Source of the DNA: Corallococcus silvisoli
GTDB taxonomy: Bacteria > Myxococcota > Myxococcia > Myxococcales > Myxococcaceae
Reading direction: 5' to 3'
Length of the DNA stretch: 64,000 nucleotides
NCBI RefSeq assembly: GCF_009909145.1
Contig: NZ_JAAAPJ010000001.1
Location: 992,001 to 1,056,000, forward strand
The notes beneath the pieces were generated by a model that searched no databases, was not told the DNA's origin, and worked only from the letters and a program-made list of their open reading frames with translations. The translations under genes and the position numbers were made by a program. Positions 27,919 through 36,615 of this stretch are shown here, one piece after another (the first letter of the stretch is position 1; each line of letters opens with the position of its first letter).

Positions 27919-30507
27919 ATGCAAAACAAACTTACCTGGAGTCTAGGGGGGCTCCTTGGCGCGGCGCTGGTGGGCGTGCCCCTGGCGGTGTTCGCGGAGG
28001 GCCGGCCTTCGCTGGTGAACACCCGCATCGCGACGCCGTTCGGGGCCAACGGGCACTCGTCGACGGTGGACGGGCGCGTCTTCGTGGGCAACATCGGGGA
28101 GGACCACGCGACCACGACGACGACGTGGATTGCGCGGGTGTTCCGTCCGGAGGCGGTGACGTACGACGCCGCGGGCAAGCCGTCCTTCGCGGGGACCTTC
28201 TCCGCGGGCAAGACGGTGCAGGTGCGCAACGGGGAGAACGCGCTGGCGTTCTGCTTCACGAACCCGGCGCAGCCGTACACGCTCTCTGGCGGGGTCGCGG
28301 TCTATCAGCCGTTCATCTTCGACTCGATGATGTTCAACGGGGACAACGTCTTCCGGCGGCGCACGGCGGACCTGCGCGTGTCCCAGCCCTTCACGCCCCA
28401 GGCGGAGGTGGCGTCGTTCACCACCGGCGCGCTGGAGACGCTGCGCACCGTCACGGGCGCCACGCTTCGCGGCATCGAGCCGACGATGACGTCCGACGGC
28501 CGGCTGCTCATCTACCAGGGCGCGCCCGCGAACACGGGCGGCATCGACCACATGATGTACGCCTACAACCCCACGCCGTGCCTGGCCACCGGCTGGAGCA
28601 ACCCGCGTCCGCTGTCGATGATGTTCAACGACCCGGATGCGGGCGTGAAGCGCTACCCGCTGGCGTGGAAGCGCTTGAAGGCGGCCACGGGTGAGGACTT
28701 CGGCGACACGGCCTCCGGTCCCCTGGTGCGCGGCGCCTACGCGTGGGTGGACCACGAGGGGCGCAACCTCCTCTACATCGCGGTCACCTACACGGATGGG
28801 GCGCGGCGGGAGGCGGTGAGCCTGGTGGGCGCGGACACGAACTGGGCCGCGTACCACATCGATGGGGCCATCAACACGGACCGGATGGACATCGCGCACC
28901 TCTTCTACTCAGGGCCGATGTGGAACTTCGAGCAGGAGCGCCTGCCGTCCCAGAGCTTCCCGCCGGGGCAGGGCAACGAAGCGCACTACCTGCCCGTCAC
29001 CAAGACGCACGACGTGCTGTCCCTCTTCGGCAGCAACACGGGCGACTACAACGAGGTGGACCTGGGCGAGCTGATGGACCCCTTCCACCTGCTCTTCCTG
29101 CCCATGAACGAGCTCGTCACGCGCGCGGGCGCGTACGACCTGACGCGCACGCCGGACCTGTCCGGCCACTTCTTCACCGGCGCGCTCGTGGGCAGCGCCT
29201 CCATCTCCCCGAGCAACGCCGTCACGCGCGCGTCCCCGGACTCGCTGTGGCAGCCGCACGGCAAGGGCAAGGCGCTGGTGGTGCCCGGGGGGAGCGCGCT
29301 CGCGGTCCCCCTGGCGGATCCTCCCGGCGCGCCGCTGCCCGGCGTGGGCGCGGACGTGCGCGCCCTGTCGGTGGAGTTCGCGGTGCGGCCGGACGCGGAC
29401 ATCCAGCAGGGATGCACCACCGGCAATCCCTACCGCTACCTGATGCAGAAGGCGGGCGGGCTGGACGTCATCTACGAGGCGGGCAACCAGCTGCACTTCT
29501 CCCTGGTGGTCAACGGCCAGCGAGTGCGCCTGGGCTTCAGCCCGGCGCTGCCCGTGGGGCAGTGGACCCACGTGGCCTATACCTGGGACGGCACCACCGG
29601 CGTCTTCCATGAATACTTCAACGGCGTGCCCACGAATCGCGCGCTGCCGGTCGCGCCGGGCTCGGCCCGGCTGGGCGCGGGGACGCTCTACATCGGCGCG
29701 GGCGCGAACCTGGACACGCAGCGCTGCCCGGCGAACGGCGAGGGCTCGTTCCGGGGCGCCATCGACGAGGTGCGCATCTTCACGCACGCGCGCTCCAACC
29801 GGAGCATCTGCCTGACGGCCCACGGCGCCAACTGCCGCGAGGAGGCCATCCAGCACGCGCCCTCCGCCGGCCAGTTCGTGATGAGCGCCCAGGCTCCGGC
29901 GTGCAGTGGCACCCAGGCCCTGAACACGGCCGCGTGCCAGTCCGCGATGCACCGGGTCTGCGCGCAGCGCGGCGCGGGCGACGCGATGGCGAACACCACC
30001 AACACCTGGGACACCATCCAGCAGCTCGTCAGCAACCGCCCGCCCATCTCGCTGGCGGGCGTGCCGGTGTCGTCCACGGCCACGGACCTGACGGTGGCGT
30101 GCGCGCCCATCCAGCACCAGAGCGTGGCGGTGACGTTCGAGGAGCTGGCGCGCATCCACGCGGGCTGCACCGACGACCGCGTGGTGACGGGCACCCACTG
30201 CGCCGCGGCGGCGCACCGCTTCTGCAACAGCCAGGGGTGGACCACGGGGCAGATCTTCGAGCTGACGTCCCGCCCGTGGGTGGGCTGCTTCAACTCCGGG
30301 CTGCGGGTGGACGTGGAGAAGTCCGTGCTGGGGCCGGTGTCCAACCTGGGCGACTACACCGCCCCCGGCTCACGGCTGGAGGTGAGCCAGTGGTGCCGCA
30401 CGCAGGGCTACGGCGCGGGCGTCGTCCAGGAGATTCCCAGCGGCACGAAGGCCCACGTGCACTGCTTCCAGCCCGCGGTGACCGCGGCGTGGAAGTACGC
30501 GCCGTGA
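27919..30507 (+). CDS. Large secreted protein with LamG/concanavalin-like domain
   Basis: 862 residues from ATG 27919. Sec signal peptide ending AVFA|EG. Residues ~40-440 form a domain with repeated aromatic/Asp patterns that I do not recognise. Residues ~480-640 match the LamG-like jelly roll: ALSVEFAVRPDAD, FSLVVNGQRVRLGF, GQWTHVAYTWDGTTGVF, LYIGAGANL and GAIDEVRIF. The last ~210 residues contain several paired cysteines (e.g. CAQRGAGDAMA, CNSQGW, WCRTQGYG) in what looks like two or three similar Cys-rich modules. Probably a surface or extracellular carbohydrate-binding protein; divergent from the GH16 run, which fits glucan handling. Enzyme activity not evident. Confidence 0.88.
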   Translation: MQNKLTWSLGGLLGAALVGVPLAVFAEGRPSLVNTRIATPFGANGHSSTVDGRVFVGNIGEDHATTTTTWIARVFRPEAVTYDAAGKPSFAGTFSAGKTVQVRNGENALAFCFTNPAQPYTLSGGVAVYQPFIFDSMMFNGDNVFRRRTADLRVSQPFTPQAEVASFTTGALETLRTVTGATLRGIEPTMTSDGRLLIYQGAPANTGGIDHMMYAYNPTPCLATGWSNPRPLSMMFNDPDAGVKRYPLAWKRLKAATGEDFGDTASGPLVRGAYAWVDHEGRNLLYIAVTYTDGARREAVSLVGADTNWAAYHIDGAINTDRMDIAHLFYSGPMWNFEQERLPSQSFPPGQGNEAHYLPVTKTHDVLSLFGSNTGDYNEVDLGELMDPFHLLFLPMNELVTRAGAYDLTRTPDLSGHFFTGALVGSASISPSNAVTRASPDSLWQPHGKGKALVVPGGSALAVPLADPPGAPLPGVGADVRALSVEFAVRPDADIQQGCTTGNPYRYLMQKAGGLDVIYEAGNQLHFSLVVNGQRVRLGFSPALPVGQWTHVAYTWDGTTGVFHEYFNGVPTNRALPVAPGSARLGAGTLYIGAGANLDTQRCPANGEGSFRGAIDEVRIFTHARSNRSICLTAHGANCREEAIQHAPSAGQFVMSAQAPACSGTQALNTAACQSAMHRVCAQRGAGDAMANTTNTWDTIQQLVSNRPPISLAGVPVSSTATDLTVACAPIQHQSVAVTFEELARIHAGCTDDRVVTGTHCAAAAHRFCNSQGWTTGQIFELTSRPWVGCFNSGLRVDVEKSVLGPVSNLGDYTAPGSRLEVSQWCRTQGYGAGVVQEIPSGTKAHVHCFQPAVTAAWKYAP

Positions 30508-30514
30508 GGCCTCG

Positions 30515-30551
30515 CGCGCCGCCGGGGCCGCAGGGTCGCCCTGGCGGCGCG
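30515..30551. terminator. GC hairpin between convergent genes
   Basis: CGCGCCGCC (30515-30523) pairs perfectly with GGCGGCGCG (30543-30551), with extra internal GGGC/GCCC pairing, between convergent stops at 30507 and 30568. No U-tract. Likely bidirectional terminator. Confidence 0.5.
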
Positions 30552-30567
30552 GGGGGGCTTCATGGCT

Positions 30568-31002
30568 TCAGCGCCGGGCGGCGATGGCGCTCGCGCGGAC
30601 CGCGTCCACCAGCTCCCCGTTGGTGAACGCCTTCCCGGCGATGCCCCAGCCGCCATCGACGGCCTCGTGGAACAGCACCCAGGTCCGCTCGCGGACGCCC
30701 GGGTCGGCGGCCAGCTCGCCCACGATGTCGGTGAGGCCCGCCGCGATGCCCGTGCGCTGCTCCTGGCTGAGGGACTTCGCGGGCGTGAGCACCTGGATGC
30801 GCACCACCCCCGCGGGCTTGCCCCCCGCGGCGGCCCGCCCCTGGGGCAGCATGTTCAGGAACGCGCCGGTGTTCGCGACCGCGTAGGGGATGCCCGTCAC
30901 CTTCTCCCACTGGAGGAGGCAGGCCGTCGCGCGCTCCAGCAGCGCCGCCTCGCTCGCCTGCGGAAAGGTTCCTTCGGTCGCTGCGATGTCGATCATGGGC
31001 AT
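30568..31002 (-). CDS. Tautomerase-superfamily protein
   Basis: 144 residues, GGAGG nine bases before ATG 31002. After Met removal Pro would be the N-terminal catalytic base (MPMIDI), the hallmark of the 4-oxalocrotonate tautomerase/cis-CaaD superfamily. The length corresponds to two fused ~60-residue beta-alpha-beta units: the first with LLQWEKVTGIPYAV, the second with VVRIQVLTPAKSLSQEQRTG and GVRERTWVLFHEAVDGGWG. Substrate unknown. Divergent from the TetR gene, which very probably represses it through the operators between them. Confidence 0.9.
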   Translation of the reverse strand: MPMIDIAATEGTFPQASEAALLERATACLLQWEKVTGIPYAVANTGAFLNMLPQGRAAAGGKPAGVVRIQVLTPAKSLSQEQRTGIAAGLTDIVGELAADPGVRERTWVLFHEAVDGGWGIAGKAFTNGELVDAVRASAIAARR

Positions 31003-31020
31003 GGTTCGGGTCCCTCCAGG

Positions 31021-31075
31021 ACTATGACGGTTGTCATAGTGGCGGCCCAGAACTAATTAAGATGGTCGTCATAGT
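31021..31075. promoter_or_regulatory. Two TetR-type operators in the divergent promoter
   Basis: Site 1 (31021-31040) is a perfect palindrome, ACTATGAC-GGTT-GTCATAGT. Site 2 (31056-31075) keeps the right half GTCATAGT exactly, with the left half matching 5 of 8 bases. Both have the same 4-bp spacing. They lie between the divergent tautomerase and TetR starts, so both genes are probably controlled together. Confidence 0.78.
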
Positions 31076-31087
31076 CAATGGGGTGCG

Positions 31088-31720
31088 ATGGCCGAGCGTG
31101 TGAAGGGTGGGGCCCGGGAGCGCGTGCGGGGCTCCGCGAAGAAGGAGGAGGAGGCGCCGGTGGCCTCCGAGCGGACGCCCCGGGAGCGGATGGTGTACGC
31201 GGCCGCCTCGCTGCTGAGTGAGCGGGGGCTCGCGGGCACGTCGTTCTCGGAGGTCATCGAGCGCAGCGGCGCGCCCCGGGGGTCTATCTACCACCACTTC
31301 CCGGACGGGAAGGACGCGCTCACGGCGGAGGCCCTTACGCTGGTGGGGGAGCGCGTGCTCCTGGCCCTGCGCGCGGGGGAGGGGGGGACGCCGGCGCAGG
31401 TGGTGCAGCGCTTCTTCGAGGCGTGGCGCAAGGTGCTGCTGAAGACGGACTGTCAGGCGGGGTGCGCCATCGCGGCGGTGGCGAACGAGCGGCTGGCGCA
31501 CCCGGAGCTGGGCGCGCGGGCGGCGGCGGTCTTCATCTCCTGGGAGCGCGAGCTGGAGGCGCGGCTGGTCGCGGCGGGGCTGGCCTCCGCGAAGGCCGGC
31601 AGCGCGGCGGCGCTCATCCTGGCCTCGGTGGAGGGCGCGTTGATCCTCTGCCGCGCCCGCCGGGACATCGCGCCGTTCGACGCCATCCGCGACGCGCTCG
31701 TGGCCTTCGTGGGGCCGTGA
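31088..31720 (+). CDS. TetR-family regulator
   Basis: 210 residues. The DNA-binding domain is at ~30-78: RERMVYAAASLLSERGLAGTS, FSEVIERSGAPRGSIYHHFPDGKDAL. The C-terminal half, with DCQAGCAIAAVANERLAHP and EGALILCRARRD, matches the LmrA/YxaF-like subgroup. Divergent from the tautomerase gene; two operator-like palindromes lie in between. The inducer is unknown. Ends 3 bp from the convergent MgtC/DUF4010 gene. Confidence 0.95.
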   Translation: MAERVKGGARERVRGSAKKEEEAPVASERTPRERMVYAAASLLSERGLAGTSFSEVIERSGAPRGSIYHHFPDGKDALTAEALTLVGERVLLALRAGEGGTPAQVVQRFFEAWRKVLLKTDCQAGCAIAAVANERLAHPELGARAAAVFISWERELEARLVAAGLASAKAGSAAALILASVEGALILCRARRDIAPFDAIRDALVAFVGP

Positions 31721-31723
31721 GGC

Positions 31724-33025
31724 TCAGGCGGGGTGGAGCAGCGTCTCGAAGACCATCAGGTTGAGGCCCACGCCGACCAGCCCCACCATCGCCACGGCCA
31801 GCAGGGCGGTGGACACGCGCCGCCGGAAGCCGGCCTCCTGGGCCATGCTCCGGATGAGCGGGATGTTCACCACGATGCTGGTGAGGCTGGAGAGGATGAC
31901 GCCGTTGACGCCGGTGACCGCTGAAATCTCATGGTGGCTGATGAGCGTGGCGGCGGAGGCGATGGAGGAGGCGCTCGACAGGAAGCCCCCCAGGATGCTG
32001 ACGAAGTAGAAGCTGGCGGAGCCGAAGTTGCGCTGCGCCAGCGCGCCCGCGACGTTGAGCGCCAGGAACACGAGGCCGAACTTGATGGCCGCCATCAAGC
32101 GGAAGGGCGACTCCAGCGCGAGCCGGGGCGTGCCCTCCGCGGGGGCCTGCACGGGCGAGCGGCGCCACAGCACCGCGCTCACCAGCAGCATCAAGGTGAA
32201 CGGGATGGCGCAGTGCACGGCCGCCTGCGACGCGAAGATGACGACGATGAGGCCGTTGCGCAGCAGCATCGCGCCGGTGGCCAGCAGGATGCCCCGGTAC
32301 GCGGACGGCAGCAGCGGGGCGCCCACTTCCTTCAAGCGCGTGGCCAGCTCCACGATGACCTTGCGGCTGTTCACCAGCCCGCCGAAGAACGCCGTCACCT
32401 CCATGCCCCGGGGCCCCAGCGTCTTCAGGAGCATGTAGTTCACGAAGCCCACCGCCGCGATGATGATGACGCTGGCCCAGTTGGACTGCGGCTCGATGAG
32501 GCCCCACGGGTCCACCGGGTGCGCGGGCAGGATGGGGAAGATGACGAACGTCAGCACCGCGAGCAGGATGGCGGAGCGCAGCTCCTTGTCGGACAGCCCG
32601 CCCACGAAGCCCGCGATGGACTGCTTCCAGGCGAGCAGCGCGGCCGTCAGCACGCCCACCACGATGGGGGTGAACGTGTGCCCCATGCCGCACAGGATGC
32701 CGCAGAAGGCCACCACCATCAGGGCGGTGGAGGTGGTGAGTGCCAGCCGCCGGTGCAGCAGCAGCTCCCGCCCGTTCATCATCACCACCAGCAGCGTGAC
32801 GAAGCCCGCGGCCACCAGCGCGAAGGCCTGACCCGTGAGCCCGCCCAGGCAGCCCATCAGCGCGGTGAGCGCGAAGGTGCGCACCCCCGTCTTGCGGCTG
32901 TGCTCGCGCTCCAGGCCGATGAACAGGCCAATGGCGATGGCCAGACCCACGCGCGTCAGCACGGGCACCACGGGCCAGTGTGACGCCTGGGCCAGGAGGG
33001 TGGGCAGGTCGGCGGGGGAGTCCAT
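31724..33025 (-). CDS. MgtC/SapB - DUF4010 membrane protein
   Basis: 433 residues from ATG 33025. The N-terminal ~130 residues match the MgtC/SapB fold (LAIAIGLFIGLEREHSRKTGVRTFALTALMGCLGG). The rest is the DUF4010 domain with about eight further hydrophobic helices and the conserved segments GLSDKELRSAILLAVLTFVIFPILP, GLVNSRKVIVELATR and FGSASFYFVSILGGFLSSASS. MgtC proteins modulate membrane ATPase or magnesium physiology. The role of DUF4010 members is not established. Single gene, divergent from the J-like gene. Confidence 0.92.
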   Translation of the reverse strand: MDSPADLPTLLAQASHWPVVPVLTRVGLAIAIGLFIGLEREHSRKTGVRTFALTALMGCLGGLTGQAFALVAAGFVTLLVVMMNGRELLLHRRLALTTSTALMVVAFCGILCGMGHTFTPIVVGVLTAALLAWKQSIAGFVGGLSDKELRSAILLAVLTFVIFPILPAHPVDPWGLIEPQSNWASVIIIAAVGFVNYMLLKTLGPRGMEVTAFFGGLVNSRKVIVELATRLKEVGAPLLPSAYRGILLATGAMLLRNGLIVVIFASQAAVHCAIPFTLMLLVSAVLWRRSPVQAPAEGTPRLALESPFRLMAAIKFGLVFLALNVAGALAQRNFGSASFYFVSILGGFLSSASSIASAATLISHHEISAVTGVNGVILSSLTSIVVNIPLIRSMAQEAGFRRRVSTALLAVAMVGLVGVGLNLMVFETLLHPA

Positions 33026-33189
33026 GGGGCGCCTCCAGGCTGGCATCACGGCCCGGGAGGACGCCCGGGCCGCGCGCCCCATTGATTGCTGGAGCGACCT
33101 TTTCTCATGTCGGAGATGGGGGGCCCTGTCAACGCATCCGCAAGGGGTTCGGAGGGGCCTTCTGGCTTTGGGCTATCGTCGCCCGCCGC

Positions 33190-34863
33190 ATGGATTTCCA
33201 GGAAGCGCTCAGGGAGTTGGAAGTGGATGCCGACCCCGGCGGGGACGCCGTCCGGCGGGCCTATCTTCGCAAGCTCAAGACGCGCAAACCGGAGACGGAC
33301 CCGGAGGGCTTCGCCCGCCTGCGCCAGGCCTACGAGACGGTCCTGGCGGCCCGCGAGGGACGCGAGGGTCCGCGCACCCAGGCGGCAACGCGCGAGGAGC
33401 CCGCGGAGCGCGCCCCCGAGCCCGGGCCGGCCCCCGCGTCCGCGCCGCCTCAGGAGGTGCTGGAGCGCTTCCGGGCGGAGTTCCGCGCGCTGCCTCCGGA
33501 CGCGCCCCTGGACGCGCCGGTGGAGGTGGCGCGGCGTGCCGTGGAGGCCCTTCAGGACGCGGTGGAGCCTCGGCAGTGGCTGGTGAAGGCGCTGCTCGCC
33601 GCCAACCGGAGCCAGGAGGCCCTGGCCGCGTACCGCGACGCCTACCGGCAGGGCCATGTCGGCTTCCTGGCGGAGCTCTCGCAGCGGTTTCCGCGGGCGC
33701 TGGACGACACGGAGATCGAACTGCTGGGGAAGGCGGCGCCACATCGGTTCCTCTGGATGCTGGCGGATGATCTGCTCGAACTGGAGGAGGTGGAGCGCGC
33801 CTCGAAGGTGGCTCGGGTCGCCTTCGACAAGATGGGGACGGGCCCGGAGGAGCCGCCTCCGCCTCCCCGCTGGTTCGTGCAGTTCGTGTTGCTGTTGCAC
33901 CTGAATGGCCACCCCGGCACGGGCCGGGAGCTGGCGCGGCGCTACGGGGCCTGGATGCAGGGCGAGGGCTTGCTCGGCGCCTTCGAGAGCGACGAAGAGT
34001 TGGCGCGCTTCTGGCCGCTGGTGCTGGAGCTGGGGGCGCTGCCGGACTCCTTCAGCGGCACGCTGCGAGGGATCCTCGCGCGGGTCGTGCTCGAGGGGCA
34101 GGTGCACGGCGCGCGGTCCGCGTTCCAGGCGCTGGCGAAGGCCCAGCCTCAGGAGGCCGCGGAGGCGGTCCACCTGCTGCGCGAGCACGCTCCGCTCCTG
34201 TACCGGGTGCTGGACAGACCCGCTCCGCCCGGGCCGAGGCAGGAGCCGCGCGGGCCCCGCGGCGCGACGGAGCCGGGCCCCGCGCCCCGGCCCCCCGCCG
34301 CGCAGGGCCCTGCTCCCGCGCCCGAACCCGAAGGGGGCCGTCCCGTGCTGGATGCCGCACCTGTGCCCACGCTGGACGGGGGGGCTCTGGGACCCGCTCG
34401 CGCGCCGGATGCGGGGGTGCCCTCGCGAGCGGGCGCGACGATGCCCCTGGCTGGGCGTCCGGGCTTCTCCCGTGTCTTGACGCTGGCGCTGGGCGGGCTG
34501 TTGGCGCTGCTGGTGGTGGCCCTGGCTGTCCACGTCGTTGTCTCCTGGCGACAATGGGGGACCCGCGTGCCGAGGCCGGAGCAGGTGGAGAACGCCCGGC
34601 GTCACGCGGAGGGGCTCTGCAGGAGCTTCACAGGGGTGGATGGCCAGAAGGGCTGCAACCACCTCCACGCGCTGGTGGCGCTGGGCGATGAGGGAGACTG
34701 CGGGAGGCTGCTCGCGGAGCGCATCGCCTTGAGGACCCGGCTGCGCGACCAGCTCGCCGTCGTCGGGGCGAAGGGTGATTCCTCGCGGCAGGCCCGGCAG
34801 GTGGAGATGGATGAGGCCTTCAGGGCCTTCGAGGACGCTTTGGGGCACATCTGCCAGAGGTGA
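33190..34863 (+). CDS. Membrane-anchored J-domain-like protein
   Basis: 557 residues from ATG 33190. The first ~55 residues align with a DnaJ J domain (FQEALRELEVDADPGGDAVRRAYLRKLK ... DPEGFARLRQAYETVL), but the HPD motif needed to stimulate Hsp70 is replaced by KPETDP. An Ala/Leu-rich helical region like TPR repeats follows (~90-340), then a Pro-rich linker and a single transmembrane helix (LGGLLALLVVALAVHVVV, ~434-452) with a short C-terminal cytoplasmic or periplasmic domain. It ends 4 bp before an Hsp70 gene, so the two proteins probably act together, the J-like protein tethering or regulating it at the membrane (inference). Confidence 0.85.
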   Translation: MDFQEALRELEVDADPGGDAVRRAYLRKLKTRKPETDPEGFARLRQAYETVLAAREGREGPRTQAATREEPAERAPEPGPAPASAPPQEVLERFRAEFRALPPDAPLDAPVEVARRAVEALQDAVEPRQWLVKALLAANRSQEALAAYRDAYRQGHVGFLAELSQRFPRALDDTEIELLGKAAPHRFLWMLADDLLELEEVERASKVARVAFDKMGTGPEEPPPPPRWFVQFVLLLHLNGHPGTGRELARRYGAWMQGEGLLGAFESDEELARFWPLVLELGALPDSFSGTLRGILARVVLEGQVHGARSAFQALAKAQPQEAAEAVHLLREHAPLLYRVLDRPAPPGPRQEPRGPRGATEPGPAPRPPAAQGPAPAPEPEGGRPVLDAAPVPTLDGGALGPARAPDAGVPSRAGATMPLAGRPGFSRVLTLALGGLLALLVVALAVHVVVSWRQWGTRVPRPEQVENARRHAEGLCRSFTGVDGQKGCNHLHALVALGDEGDCGRLLAERIALRTRLRDQLAVVGAKGDSSRQARQVEMDEAFRAFEDALGHICQR

Positions 34864-34867
34864 GACA

Positions 34868-36607
34868 ATGAGCGGTGGTCCGGGCCACAAGCCCATCCTG
34901 GGCATCGACCTGGGGACGACGTACTCGCTGGTGGCGGTGCTGCGCGACGGTCGCCCGACGGTGCTGCCCAACGCGCTGGGGGAGGTGCTGACGCCCAGCG
35001 CGGTGAGCTTCACGGGGGCGGGGGAGGTGCTGGTGGGCGCGGCGGCGAAGGCCCAGGCGGTGTTGGATCCCACGTCCGGCGCGGTGGCCTTCAAGCGCGA
35101 CATGGGAACGGACCGCCAGCGCATCCTGAGCGGCCGGGGCTTCACGCCGCAGGAGCTGTCCGCGCTGGTGCTCGGCTCGCTGAAGCGGGACGCGGAAGCC
35201 GCCCTGGGCATGCCCATCGAGGAGGCGGTGGTCACGGTGCCCGCGTACTTCGGGGACCTCCAGCGGCAGGCCACCCGGGACGCGGGCGCCATCGCCGGGC
35301 TGAAGGTGGAGCGCATCATCAACGAGCCCACCGCGGCGGCGCTGGCCTACGGGCTGCACGAGCGCGGCCGGGAGCTGCGCGTGGCGGTGCTGGACCTGGG
35401 CGGTGGCACCTTCGACGTGACGGTGCTGGAGATCATCGAGGGCGTCATCGAGATCCAGTCCTCCGCCGGAGACGCGCGGCTGGGCGGGGAGGACTTCGAC
35501 ACCGCGCTGGCGCGGCACGTGGCGCGGGCGTTCCGGGAGAAGCAGGGCGTGAACCTGGAGGAGCACGCCGCCGCGTGGTCCCGGCTGCGCGAGGCCTGCG
35601 AGGGCGTCAAGCGCCGGCTGTCCGCGTCCGAGCGCACGCGGCTGGTGCTCCCCGAGCTCCCGCTGGAGACGGGGCGCCGGCTGACGCTGGACCTGGAGCT
35701 GAGCCGCGACGAGGCGGAGCAGGCCTGGTCCTCCGTGCTGGAGCGCGTGCGCGGGCCCATCCGTCAGGCGCTGAAGGACGCGTCGCTCCAGTCCAAGGAC
35801 ATCGACGAGGTGCTGCTCGTGGGTGGGTCCACGCGCATGCCGTGCGTCGCCGCGATGAGCGCGGAGCTGTTCGGGCGCCTGCCCCTGCGCAAGCTGCCGC
35901 CGGACGAGGCCGTGGCGCTGGGGGCCGCCGTGCAGGGCGCGATGAAGGGCGGGGACCGGGCCGTGGAGGACCTCATCGTCACCGACGTGGCCCCCTTCAC
36001 GCTGGGCGTGGCCACCATGGCGCAGGCGGGCCGGCAGCACGTCACCGGCGTCTTCAGCCCCATCCTGGAGCGAGGCACGGTCATCCCCACCAGCCGGGTG
36101 GAGCGCTACGCCACCAGCAGCGACTTCCAGCGGGAGATCCGCCTGGAGGTCTACCAGGGCGAACACGCCCGCTGCGAGGACAACGTCAAGCTGGGCGAGT
36201 ACCGCTTCCAGGGGCTGCCGCCCGCGCCCGCGAGCGAGCAGGCCGTGGACGTGCGCTTCACCTACGACCTCAACGGCATCCTGGAGGTGGAGGTGACGGT
36301 GGTGGCCACCGGCCGCAAGGAGGCCTTCGTCATCGAGCAGCGGCCCGGCCGCCTCACGCCGGCGCAGATTGAAGACGCGCGCCAGCGGATGGCCGCGCTC
36401 AAGCTGCACCCGCGCGACGCCCTGCCCAACACCACCGCGCTGGCGCGCGCGGATGCGCTGTTCGTCGAGCTCACCGGGGCGCCGCGAGAAGAACTCGCGG
36501 CGGCCATCGCGGGCCTCCGCCTGGCGCTGGAGGCCCAGGAGCCCGGGCGCATCGCGGAGGTCCGCGAGCGCCTCAACGCGCTGGTGCGCGCCTTCCGCGA
36601 CCGCTGA
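34868..36607 (+). CDS. Hsp70 (DnaK-like) chaperone
   Basis: 579 residues. ATPase motifs are intact: GIDLGTTYSLVAV (phosphate 1, residues ~11-23), AVLDLGGGTFDVTVLEI (phosphate 2) and VLLVGGSTRMP (adenosine). The substrate-binding beta domain is present (VEDLIVTDVAPFTLGVA, FTYDLNGILEVEV), while the helical lid is shorter than in DnaK (~638 aa). Myxobacteria carry many Hsp70 paralogues. The immediate upstream J-like gene suggests a specialised pair rather than the housekeeping chaperone. No grpE nearby. Confidence 0.95.
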   Translation: MSGGPGHKPILGIDLGTTYSLVAVLRDGRPTVLPNALGEVLTPSAVSFTGAGEVLVGAAAKAQAVLDPTSGAVAFKRDMGTDRQRILSGRGFTPQELSALVLGSLKRDAEAALGMPIEEAVVTVPAYFGDLQRQATRDAGAIAGLKVERIINEPTAAALAYGLHERGRELRVAVLDLGGGTFDVTVLEIIEGVIEIQSSAGDARLGGEDFDTALARHVARAFREKQGVNLEEHAAAWSRLREACEGVKRRLSASERTRLVLPELPLETGRRLTLDLELSRDEAEQAWSSVLERVRGPIRQALKDASLQSKDIDEVLLVGGSTRMPCVAAMSAELFGRLPLRKLPPDEAVALGAAVQGAMKGGDRAVEDLIVTDVAPFTLGVATMAQAGRQHVTGVFSPILERGTVIPTSRVERYATSSDFQREIRLEVYQGEHARCEDNVKLGEYRFQGLPPAPASEQAVDVRFTYDLNGILEVEVTVVATGRKEAFVIEQRPGRLTPAQIEDARQRMAALKLHPRDALPNTTALARADALFVELTGAPREELAAAIAGLRLALEAQEPGRIAEVRERLNALVRAFRDR

Positions 36608-36615
36608 CGCGACGG

